NCBI RefSeq assembly: GCF_003443655.1
Contig: NZ_CP031944.1
Coordinates: forward strand, 1 to 34,411
Source: Nostoc sphaeroides
GTDB lineage: Bacteria; Cyanobacteriota; Cyanobacteriia; Cyanobacteriales; Nostocaceae
DNA length: 34,411 nt
Direction of reading: 5' to 3'
Positions 1 to 8,700 of this stretch are shown piece after piece. Below the pieces are notes generated by a model that searched no databases, had not been told where the DNA came from, and worked only from the letters and a program-made list of their open reading frames with translations. Every line of letters begins with the position of its first letter. Position 1 is the first letter of the stretch. The position numbers and the translations under genes are program-made.

Positions 1-619
1 GATAGCCTGCATCCAAAGGCTTACCAGATAAAATAGACGAAGTAGTCACCCAGCCAGATGTTAATGTGAATGCTTCTTCACCTAATTTTTTCTCACTGGG
101 GAACCCAGCAACAAATACTTGATCGTACTCCTTCAAGCTCTTTGACTGACCTCGTTGAGGTAGTTCATAGGAATTAGTACTAGAAAACCACAACAGTCCT
201 AAGTCATTTCCACGAAAATTTACCTTATATATAAGCGCTTTGTGAACTTGACCATCAAACGTTTGGACTTGATACCCACCACCTAAATCTTTTGCTCTTT
301 TCTTCAAAATCTCTAGTACATGGTCATTAGTCAACACAAGATATAAGTAAATTAACTGCTGCCCGTGTGTTCGCTCTTGTTTCTCGATTAAAATTCCAGA
401 TGCCCCGTCTTCTGGGGATTTTTCTGGAAGTACTCTAACCGTAATTTTCTGAGCTATACTGTGTATCTCTTGCTGATCGCTAAGAGCATTTTCAGGTGGC
501 GAAGACTTTGTTTTTGTCAGGCTAGGCAAAGCAATAGCCTGCTTGGGTAGTTGAATTATAGGAATATACACGCAGGCTAAAGCAATAATTATCATTAAAG
601 TGCGGTTCATCCAGTTCAT
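1..619 (-). CDS. Membrane-anchored trypsin-like serine protease, N-terminal part (continues at 34411)
   Basis: This is the first 206 codons of a gene that leaves the left edge and continues at base 34411 if the molecule is circular. It opens with a signal-peptide-like stretch (MNWMNRTLMIIIALACVYIP, then a possible cleavage site after AIA near residue 30). A trypsin-like fold follows: LTNDHVL carries the candidate catalytic His100 and GNDLGLL the candidate Asp139. The Ser motif lies in the other piece. The split codon 207 (base 1 plus bases 34411-34410) reads CAA, and the joined sequence GYQLAFSNQTSDGMSGG is typical of cyanobacterial trypsin-like proteins. An ATG at 610 is an alternative start; neither has a clear ribosome binding site. 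It lies downstream of COP23 and the kinase on the same strand. Substrate unknown. Confidence 0.85.
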   Translation of the reverse strand, partial: MNWMNRTLMIIIALACVYIPIIQLPKQAIALPSLTKTKSSPPENALSDQQEIHSIAQKITVRVLPEKSPEDGASGILIEKQERTHGQQLIYLYLVLTNDHVLEILKKRAKDLGGGYQVQTFDGQVHKALIYKVNFRGNDLGLLWFSSTNSYELPQRGQSKSLKEYDQVFVAGFPSEKKLGEEAFTLTSGWVTTSSILSGKPLDAGY

Positions 620-1323
620 TCGTGATGAGTTAATAAAATTGCCTTGTATCAACAAGGGGAAGAGTAAAGAAATAAATCCGTTTGGCAAAACAAGCTTTTG
701 TAGTTCTTTGAGCACACCTAAGTTTTGATTTTGGGTAGCAAAATATTTAACTAGGCCAGTGGATTTACTTTTGTTATAAGCAATACTGAAATGATACAGA
801 ATCCGAAAGCTATTTTTCAATAAATAGGGTTAAAAAGTAAAGAGAATTCATCGACAACTATATCTCCCAAGTCAATAAGTTTTAGCTCTTAGTAAATTAT
901 TCTTAAATTTTTTATGAAATTGATTTATCTACTTGATTAAATCTTTCATACCTTGTTTTAGCTACTCTGGGTCATTAATAATCGAGAGAACAGAGGGGGA
1001 GGGAGAAGCAAGCATTGTTTGCCTCTCCCTCCCCCTTTCTTCGCTATTGCATAATTATCATTTTAGTACTTGCACATGTACATGAGTACTATACGAAATT
1101 TGACTATTTTAGCCATTGTTCACTAGGCGCAACACTCAATACAACAAATCTACTATTAAATTTGCTTTGTGCAGAAGCGCTTGAAACAGCCAAATTTCAT
1201 AATATCAATTATGAAATTTGGTTTGTATAGTTCATAATTGCTAGATTTTTGTCAGTTCTATTTAAATAGATTAATTGACAAAAAGTACACTATTTTAACC
1301 TCTCACGAATGTGATTAGAACTA
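620..1323. other. 704-base gene-free stretch with several hairpins
   Basis: No convincing gene is seen; the short plus-strand frame at 1015-1230 looks fortuitous. It holds a long purine/pyrimidine hairpin (arms 995-1011 and 1019-1035, one mismatch), an imperfect palindrome at 1064-1091, a perfect 13-bp stem (1190-1202 with 1209-1221) and a 9-bp stem (1246-1254 with 1276-1284). The last two lie just past the stop of the minus-strand COP23 gene and may end its transcript. The stretch near 620-900 should contain the promoter of the protease gene starting at 619. Confidence 0.6.
1190..1221 (-). terminator. Possible terminator hairpin after the COP23 gene
   Basis: A perfect 13-bp inverted repeat (1190-1202 and 1209-1221) has a 6-base loop and lies about 100 bases past the COP23 stop codon. 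A weaker 9-bp stem (1246-1254/1276-1284) lies between them. No strong T-run follows, so termination is only possible. Confidence 0.35.
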
Positions 1324-1860
1324 TCAAATTTTGCAAGCTACCTCTGCTGTTTTGAGTTCTCCTCTAAGCAAAGCTTTAATTTCAACATAGGTACGACAAC
1401 TTCTTCCTTCTATTCTAGGGTCATTTTTAAAGTTTTCCTTATTTAGTTGAAGCAGCTGACGCACAGTCTCTTGACCATCTTGGCCAGGCTTGAGGGTGTA
1501 TAGGAGTCCAGTACAACCACCACCTGTACGATCTGTTACACAAACTACAGGTTGATTGTTGAGTATTCCGTGTGTAATGTACCGTGGATATCCTGAAACA
1601 ATATATTGGTTTATTCTGTTTGTAACCTGTTGGCAACGTCTTTCGGGAGGATAGCCAGCAAGAGTGAACCTATCTTCAACCCAACGGATAAACTCTCTTT
1701 GTCCAGTTGAGGTTATGGCAAAGGTTGTTGGAGTGCCGTTACGGTTTTTCTCACAAGAGAAACGAATTGACTCAGCTTTAACCGGAGTGCTAGCTACAGC
1801 AATATAGCCCATTGCCAATACTGATGTAAGCAATGCACATATACCAAGGTTAACTTTCAT
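1324..1860 (-). CDS. COP23-domain secreted protein
   Basis: This 178-residue protein has a clear signal peptide (about residues 1-29, ending near VKA-ES). A mature domain of about 150 residues follows with scattered cysteines (near 36, 76, 107, 115, 155 and 176), suggesting disulfides. The pattern IRFSCEKNRNGTPTTFA, a central CQQVTNRINQY and a C-terminal CRTYVEIKALLRGE segment matches the cyanobacterial COP23 family, named for a circadian oscillating protein of 23 kDa. The biochemical role of that family is not established. It should act in the periplasm or at the cell surface. It lies between a membrane kinase (203 bases upstream) and a membrane-anchored protease (704 bases downstream) on the same strand. 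The ATG start fits the signal peptide. Confidence 0.8.
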   Translation of the reverse strand: MKVNLGICALLTSVLAMGYIAVASTPVKAESIRFSCEKNRNGTPTTFAITSTGQREFIRWVEDRFTLAGYPPERRCQQVTNRINQYIVSGYPRYITHGILNNQPVVCVTDRTGGGCTGLLYTLKPGQDGQETVRQLLQLNKENFKNDPRIEGRSCRTYVEIKALLRGELKTAEVACKI

Positions 1861-2063
1861 ATCTTTGGTACTCTCCTACTTGTGTCATTCAATACACAGA
1901 CTTTTGATATTGTCAATATGAATTTTTATAATGTTATCACGGTTTTCACTATCTATCACAGTTTTTACTAAACACAAGGTTACATTTATTTAATTCCGTA
2001 ACAGTTGCACAGATGAAAGGTTTAGTAGCCTCAAACCCGGATTTTATTTCGGATTACTTGCGT

Positions 2064-3176
2064 TTAAGGCAGGCAATCATCACCTGGAGCTATGAAAGGA
2101 GGACAATTGCCCCTAGATTTAGGAGGAGATTTAGTAGTGGTAGAGTCAGGTGAGACAGTAGAGTTAGGAGATTTAGTAGTCACTGTTCTGAAAACGACGA
2201 AAGATATGGTAAATACTGTGACCATCCCTATCATTCCTACTACAAATCTCCACCTTAGAGGAATTGTAGTTACTAGTCTAGTTGGTTGCTGTCTTGTTAG
2301 TGGTTGACTGTTTCCAGGCGAGAGAATCCAAGTTTTTTTATATTGTTTCTTATATTTTTTGATGGCATGCAGTACATCATCTGCTAATTGATAACGACGG
2401 TTGTAGTCCTCATGCACCATTCTTTTTAGAATTTTTTCCAACCCTTTGCTAACTTGTATCTGGCTACCCCAAATCACCTCACCCGTTTTAGTATCCTTCA
2501 AATGCTCAATATCTAACCCTGCTAGAGCTTGTAGAGCAGTTATTCCAAGGGCATAGATATCACTATTTAATCGTGGCTTTCCTTGACGTTGCTCTCTAGG
2601 AGCATAGTCTTCCGTGTAGATCCGAGTAGGTTTTTTTCCTAGAGTTGTGTTTGCAGATTGAGCCACTACTTCTTTAACAGCACCAAAGTCAATCAAAACT
2701 ATTTTGTTATCTGGAACACGCCTCATCAGATTTTCTGGCTTAATATCACGATGAATAATCTTCTTACTGTGTATAAATTTGAGGATTTCTAACACCTCCT
2801 CCAACAAGTCAACAACCTTATCTTCTTCAAGTTTGGTTATTTTTTGTAATTCTTGGCCAAGGTTGTGTCCCTCAATGAACTCTTGTACTAAGTAAAACTC
2901 TTTATTGTCATCAAAATCGGCGAAAAACTGCGGAATCCGATCATTCCTTAAGGGGTTACTTAAGTCAAATAAAACTTTCGCCTCTCGTTGGAACAATTCC
3001 TTAGCCTTATTGAAAGTATCTGGATCGTTACTTGCAAAATTGAAGCGCTTAACGGCACACTTTCGGTTTCTGGCATATAAATCTTCTGCCAGGTAAGTCT
3101 CACCGAAATTTCCAGAACCTAGAGTTCGGATAACTTTATAGTGCCCACCCACTATGTTTCCTACTATTAGTCCCAT
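2064..3176 (-). CDS. Transmembrane Ser/Thr protein kinase with Cys-bounded C-terminal tail
   Basis: A 370-residue Hanks-type kinase. Visible motifs are a glycine-rich loop GSGNFGETY (about 21-28), the ATP-binding Lys43 in CAVKRF, HRDIKPENL with catalytic Asp144, DFG at 163-165 and the F-helix Asp in NSDIYALG. All key residues are present, so an active enzyme is expected. A single membrane helix (about 308-329) follows, then a 40-residue Ser/Thr/Pro-rich segment that should lie outside the cytoplasmic membrane. The last residues, NCPPFIAPGDDC plus two, form a Cys-x9-Cys unit that recurs at the end of the lipoprotein protease at 32391-33428. It is the promoter-proximal gene of the minus-strand cluster. 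It probably senses something outside through the tail, but this is inferred. Confidence 0.9.
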   Translation of the reverse strand: MGLIVGNIVGGHYKVIRTLGSGNFGETYLAEDLYARNRKCAVKRFNFASNDPDTFNKAKELFQREAKVLFDLSNPLRNDRIPQFFADFDDNKEFYLVQEFIEGHNLGQELQKITKLEEDKVVDLLEEVLEILKFIHSKKIIHRDIKPENLMRRVPDNKIVLIDFGAVKEVVAQSANTTLGKKPTRIYTEDYAPREQRQGKPRLNSDIYALGITALQALAGLDIEHLKDTKTGEVIWGSQIQVSKGLEKILKRMVHEDYNRRYQLADDVLHAIKKYKKQYKKTWILSPGNSQPLTRQQPTRLVTTIPLRWRFVVGMIGMVTVFTISFVVFRTVTTKSPNSTVSPDSTTTKSPPKSRGNCPPFIAPGDDCLP

Positions 3177-3604
3177 TTAATACTACCCTGGAAAGGTTTC
3201 ACTTATACTTAATGATACCTTGCGGTAAGAATTTTTTTTATGGCTTGCTATTTTAAGAGGAATACGACACAAAAAGTACCTACTGGCTGGTATTTTGTAA
3301 AAAAATGGTGAAAAAGGAGTGAAATGAGCATCTGTGCAGAAAGTTACGCTAAGGACTTGATGAGCCACAATCAAAACTGTGATCGCCACGGATAACACTG
3401 TACCAGTTGAAGTCTCAGAAATTTAGAAGCTTCAAACCCAAGATGAGCCGTATTAGGGACTTCCAGAAATTGTTGCACCAAATAATCTATAGGTTAATTG
3501 GTACATCGAGAATTGCCAAAAATATCGATTGACAGAATGCTTATCCAGTAAGGGTTACAGCATTAGGGTAACTTTATGTACGATTGCTGATGCTGTTGGC
3601 GAAG
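3177..3604. other. 428-base region between kinase and small gene
   Basis: No convincing coding region is seen on either strand. The part next to 3176 must carry the kinase promoter. The left arm of a long inverted repeat (3589-3610) lies at its end. Confidence 0.4.
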
Positions 3605-3610
3605 TCAAAA
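3589..3610 (+). repeat. Left arm of 22-bp perfect inverted repeat
   Basis: Bases 3589-3610 are the exact reverse complement of 3905-3926. The two arms bracket a 106-codon minus-strand frame, giving a 338-base unit. No target-site duplication is visible outside the arms and the match stops sharply on both sides. Confidence 0.85.
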
Positions 3611-3925
3611 AATGCTTTTATTTGGGTAAGTCAGTTCAGCAATGAAACGATTGAGAGCTTTCTGAATAGCTTTGTAACCAGGAGCTTGCTTGCCTAACTT
3701 CAGTTCAGACAAAATGCGATTGCGTAAAAGCTCAAGTTCTACTTGGGAAAAAGCAATTGCTGTTCGTTCCATCAATGCAGCATTCTTTTGAGTAAGATTT
3801 TGTATTTCTGCAATGAGTACTTCTATTTCCTCCTCATGCCGTGTATTACTCGGTGGGGAGTCCATGTCATTCTTAGGGTGACACTCTACGGAACTCCTGT
3901 CTACTTTTGACTTCGCCAACAGCAT
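3605..3925 (-). CDS. Small hypothetical protein inside an inverted-repeat unit
   Basis: A 106-residue frame with no recognised family. Its N-terminus (MLLAKSK) and its last codons are encoded by the two arms of the 22-bp inverted repeat. The middle (about 30-70) is predicted to be helical or coiled coil (EEEIEVLIAEIQNLTQKNAA), and the C-terminal part is basic and helical (LRNRILSELKLG). No ribosome binding site stands out. It may be a passenger of a small mobile or invertible unit, or a fortuitous frame; its regular helical character favours a real protein. Confidence 0.4.
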   Translation of the reverse strand: MLLAKSKVDRSSVECHPKNDMDSPPSNTRHEEEIEVLIAEIQNLTQKNAALMERTAIAFSQVELELLRNRILSELKLGKQAPGYKAIQKALNRFIAELTYPNKSIF

Positions 3926-3926
3926 C
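3905..3926 (-). repeat. Right arm of 22-bp perfect inverted repeat
   Basis: Exact reverse complement of 3589-3610. The start codon of the enclosed gene (3925-3923) lies inside this arm. Confidence 0.85.
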
Positions 3927-4488
3927 GAAACACTACCCCAATACCCAGATGGGGCCCAGCCGAGATACGTGGAAATTGGGACACTTTGTAAGTTATATTA
4001 CGCAGATTTGCTAAAACCCTGAGATAATATTATTTCATTTTTCCAACATTTTAATAAATGCCACGACTTAAAAGGTTATTTTAAACCTTAGAGGTTGTTT
4101 GAAAATTCCTTCAGTGTGTGTTTCACTACCCTGGCTACCGAGAAACCACTACGAAAAAATCGGAGTTTTGGGATTTGTTCTCGCGCCCCTGAGTCGCACT
4201 TGAGGCTCAAGCCGACCCTTTTCAAACAACCTCTTATGGAGTATGAGTTTTGGAGCCTCTATTTGCCCTGATTACTAATGGCAAGTCTTTAAGTTTTTTC
4301 TGGATTGTTGTACATTGATTTTGTAGTTACCTATGTTTTTGCTGAAATCATAATCATTAGTCTAAGGCTTATATAAAGCCTGGAAATACTTTTAGATTAT
4401 GTACAAGCGTGAAAACAGGCATAACTGATTATTATACACTAATCTTATTGTAATAAATATTTTTTATTAACATTATTTACGATTAGCT
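3927..4488. other. 562-base gene-free stretch holding a MITE and the kinase 2 promoter
   Basis: No gene is seen. It carries the 143-base MITE (4091-4233). From about 4300 it becomes AT-rich and must hold the promoter of the kinase gene at 4489. Confidence 0.5.
4091..4233. mobile_element. 143-base MITE with 15-bp terminal inverted repeats and TTA duplication
   Basis: The ends are perfect 15-bp inverted repeats (GAGGTTGTTTGAAAA at 4091-4105 and its complement at 4219-4233), flanked on both sides by TTA (4088-4090 and 4234-4236). There is no coding capacity. Such ends and a three-base duplication suit a non-autonomous derivative of an IS5-type insertion sequence; the family assignment is from memory of similar cyanobacterial elements. 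No transposase able to move it is seen in the window. Confidence 0.8.
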
Positions 4489-5565
4489 ATGCCTTTAAAA
4501 AACGGACAAATTTTGAACAATAAATACCGCATTCTGGGACACATAAATAATGATAGCGAAGGAGAAAGAACATTTTCAAGTACTTATAAAGCTGAGAATA
4601 TACAAAGCAAGCAGTATGTAGTAATTAAAACTCCTAAATCTGGAATTCACTTTCATAAACGATTTCTAGAAAAAGAAATACCAATTCTAAAGAGAGTATC
4701 TAATAATAACGAACATATAGTAAGTTTTTTAGATGATTTTTTTATAGATGGTCAACCATACTTAGTGATGCAATTTATTGAAGGTAAAACTTTAGAAAAG
4801 TATGTGCAAGAAACTAGAATTGAACTTACAAATAACCAAAATTTTGAAGAAGCTTTAGAATATATACGTCAGATTGGAAGAGCTTTAATAAAATTGCATA
4901 ATCAGAACCCAACTATAGTTCACCGAGACATAAAACCTGATAATATTATGCTACAAAAAATACAAGACCCGTATGATAACAAGACAAAATATAAAGCAAT
5001 TTTGATTGATTTTGGTATTGCTGGGCGAAGTGACTTAATAGGAATAAAACCCACTAACTTAGGATCGGGTAATTATGCTCCTTACGAGCAAAAAATCCCA
5101 GGTGAGTGTCCTTATAAACAGAAGTTTGCTAATGAATGTAACATGTCAGTCACAGAAATTCTAGACAAAAATAAATGTGTTGACAAACATAATTTATCAA
5201 CTAAATGTAAGCTAGCTACATATCTGAAACCTACTTTAGATATTTATTCTTTAGCCGCAACTTTGTATTTTGTAATAAAAAAAGAACCACCTCCAGATTC
5301 AATAAGCCGCAGTGCTAATGACAACTTAGCTAAAGAAATTTACAAAAATATTTACCTAGCTAACCAAGAACAAGCAAAGTTATATATAGCATTGTACAAA
5401 GGTATGGAATTTGAAGCGGACACTAGATGTCAAAGAATGGAAGATTGGATAAATATGCTTGAACCTAATTCTTCTATTAATAAGTGGGCTTTTTTTATAA
5501 GTGTTGCTGTCAATTATGTCAAAAAACTGTTTAAATACGTCAAAAAGCTGGTTAAGAGTATTTAA
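4489..5565 (+). CDS. Ser/Thr protein kinase with four-Cys insert and amphipathic C-terminus
   Basis: A 358-residue Hanks-type kinase. Lys47 (VVIKTPK), HRDIKPDN (Asp147) and DFG (174-176) are present. The glycine loop is degenerate (GHINNDSEGERTFSST). Between the activation-segment motif NYAPYEQ (about 195-201) and the F-helix Asp (LDIYSLA, about 250) sits an unusual insert of about 45 residues with Cys207, Cys217, Cys230 and Cys240, spaced 10, 13 and 10. The last 26 residues (333-358) alternate hydrophobic and Lys residues, as in a membrane-surface helix. It lies 188 bases upstream of the STAND NTPase on the same strand and could phosphorylate it or share its trigger; that is inferred. The gene is strikingly AT-rich. 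Confidence 0.88.
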   Translation: MPLKNGQILNNKYRILGHINNDSEGERTFSSTYKAENIQSKQYVVIKTPKSGIHFHKRFLEKEIPILKRVSNNNEHIVSFLDDFFIDGQPYLVMQFIEGKTLEKYVQETRIELTNNQNFEEALEYIRQIGRALIKLHNQNPTIVHRDIKPDNIMLQKIQDPYDNKTKYKAILIDFGIAGRSDLIGIKPTNLGSGNYAPYEQKIPGECPYKQKFANECNMSVTEILDKNKCVDKHNLSTKCKLATYLKPTLDIYSLAATLYFVIKKEPPPDSISRSANDNLAKEIYKNIYLANQEQAKLYIALYKGMEFEADTRCQRMEDWINMLEPNSSINKWAFFISVAVNYVKKLFKYVKKLVKSI

Positions 5566-5753
5566 TAGTATTTTTATCAAGATGAACATATTATGAAGCT
5601 TATTTGAAATATTCTGTAATGAACATATTTTACGTTTTGCAAAATTATAGCGCAGTTTTTTTAGATAGCATAAAGTTATTGTATTCAGATAAATATTTGC
5701 TTAAACAAGATATTTTTGATCTCTACTAAATTAATCTAGATGGACTCATCACT

Positions 5754-8700
5754 ATGACAAAGTTGAATTTAGCTAATACTATGCATCTGCTTCTACTCAA
5801 TGGAGCTTTGCTGATAAGCGGGACAGTGGTTGCCAGCACCATTGCTGGCATTTCAGGCAAAGCCTCTTATAGAAAAGCTATAGGAAAACTAGCTGGTAGT
5901 ATAGCGGCAAGTAAGTTGGACGACATAACAGCTAATCTGTGTAAAGAAAATGACACTGAGCTGAAAGAAGATTTACAGCGAGCAGTTGGGTTAGCTACCG
6001 CAGTTACAATCCAGGCTTACGCTGAAGATAATAGTTTTCCAGCCTATACAAGAGCCATACATAAATTAGCTAAAAATGCTGGGGAGTACTGGCAGTTTAT
6101 TGATACACTTCAAGACTCGGAGTCTCAAGCTACGACAGAGATTGAAAAGTCTCAAATTACAGAAATTTTTTCGACAGATGTGTCAGATTTTATCAAAGTT
6201 ACCGCTTTGGAACCGGATGCTTGGCAAAGTTTTCTTGAGCAGTTGAGCCAGGAGTCTGGGGTTGTTATTCCCAGTTATATAACTGCAAACATTGCATTTG
6301 CACTATACAGTACCTTTCCTAAAGCCTTGCGGGAGTTGCTCAAAGATGATTTTGAGAAGGGAGGTAAAACTTTTGCTTCCCTCTATTTATCTGTGTTAGA
6401 TAGTTTCAAAGAAATAAAGAGTTCCTTATCTAATGAAAGAATTAAAAAAACAGCTTTTTATTTAGGTGATATAGAGTGGGATTTGACATCGATTGAAAAC
6501 TGGAATAAGATTGTTTTCGACAAAAACATAGAGACTAACAAGCATAGGAAACAGCTTTTAAATAACTTGGATAAATCAGTCAGGAATGTAGCAGATGATA
6601 GTTTAAAAGAAATTGGGCGAGAAGAGCCTTACAAAATTGTTGAGCACTTTAACCAAATAAAAGAGCAACTCTATTTTATCGGTCGCCAGATAGAGGCATT
6701 TGCCACAGCTAACACTTTGATAACTTTGGCATTAGATGTCAACTCTTCTTTTCAGGAAGCTCTACAGCAAATAGATTTACAAAGTTTAAGAATGAGTGAT
6801 TTACTTTCTGATGTTTATCCTTCTGCTCAAACCAAGCAGGTGCAGAAACTGGCAGAACTACTAGATAGAATAGACTTGCGAAAAATCCAACCAGCTTATG
6901 AGGTGATTCCTGAGCCTCCGCGCAATTTGACTATAGACACAGTTCTTGCTTGTCCAAAACATTGGCAAGGACGTTTTAGCGAACTAGAGCAACTTCGAGC
7001 ATGGTTGAAAGATGAAAATACTAAGATAATTTGTATTCAGGGGATAGGAGGCATCGGCAAGTCAACTCTGGCAAATAAAATATATACAGAAACTACTGAA
7101 TTTGATAGAAAGTTGTGGGTAGGTGTTAGCGAAAAAACCTGCTTTAACGATTTAGCAATGCAGGCGCTAATTATATTAAGTAAGTATCCAGAGAGAATAC
7201 GGAAAATTCACGAAGATCAATTAGTGAAGTATTTAACAGATAGTATGAGAAATAGTAAGTTTTTGCTTGTCATTGACAATCTAGAGGCACTGCTGACATT
7301 GAATGGGCAATGGCAGGATGAATACTACCAGAAGTTTTTTGAGAGTTGGGCGAATTGCATGGGTGCTAGTAAAATTCTTGTAACAACACGAGAACGGCCA
7401 ATTGATTTAGATGTAAAATCGTGCTGGCTACAACTTTCAGGTTTGAGCCAGCAGGAAGGAGTAGCCCTATTACAGTGTTTAAATATTCAAGCTTCTCAAG
7501 AACAGTTGCAAGACTTTACTCAACAAGTCAAGGGACATCCCCTGATGCTTAATTTGCTAGCAAAATTCCTCAAAAAGAAAGGGATCAACTATTTGGCAAA
7601 AACACATGAACTGGATATACCCGACTTGCTAGGCTTGTTAAGCGATAAAGAAACTACTATAAATTATGAGCGTAAACCGAATATACAAAACCTCTCGGAG
7701 TTAGAAGACAGCTTTAATCGTCTCACCTCAAAACTACAAAGCTTGTTACTTAACTTAAGTGTCTACCACGATGCATTTAATCTAGTAGATGCTGCTGCCC
7801 TCTTACCAAAACAAAAAGTGTCTGAACAGGATTTAAAAGAACTTGAGAAAGCCAAATTCTTGTATAAAGACAATGCAAATGGAAAGTGGAAGTTTAGATA
7901 TCCTTTTATTTTGACCTATTCTCAATTGAAAGCGGGTGAGCTAACTGATATCCATGAATTAGCGGTTAATCACTATAAATTACATGCTAAACCACCATCG
8001 TGCTGGAACAAACTAGACGATCTAAAGGAACATCTAGAAATTTTTTATCATCGCTGTCAACAAAAAGAGTATGGCTTGGCATTCGATGTTCTTCATGAAT
8101 GTGATAGTTTTTTATATTCACGGGGTTACAATATTGACAGAGAAAAATATTACCAACAGTTAGTGCAAATGTGGCAACCATGCAAATCAGAAGAAAAACA
8201 GAAATTTTTGCTGTGTTTCTATGCATTGGCTGACGCTTACAGTTCTACAGGAAAGTACCAAGAAGCTATCAAATGCTATCAATCAACGCTAGATGTTGCA
8301 CGAGAAATTGACCATTCTTTAAAAGAAGCCCAAGCGTTGAATAACTTAGCTAGTGTTTACACTCGTCTAGCACAGTACTATCTTGCGATAGATTACCATC
8401 AGCAGTCTCTAAAGATGTTTAGAGGACTGAAAGATAAATTGGAGGAGGAAGCCGCGTCTCTGAGCAATCTTGGCAATGCTTACTATTGTCTAGGACAATT
8501 TGAAATGACGATTAAATATAATCAACAATCGTTAGATATTGCACGACAGATAAAAGACTCTCTTGGAGAAGCTTCTGCACTCAATAACTTAGGAAATGTT
8601 TACTACTCTTTAAGAGAATATCAAAGGGCTCATCAATCCTACTACGAAGCGCTAAATTTATTACACAAAAATCAAGATATTCAAAAAGAAATTACTTTTC

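Noticed and set aside
1015..1230. 71-codon plus-strand frame with a hydrophobic start
   Set aside because: It runs through several hairpins in an intergenic region, lacks a ribosome binding site and resembles no family.
3183..3398. 71-codon minus-strand frame upstream of the kinase
   Set aside because: It lies in the expected promoter region, has no ribosome binding site and no family resemblance.
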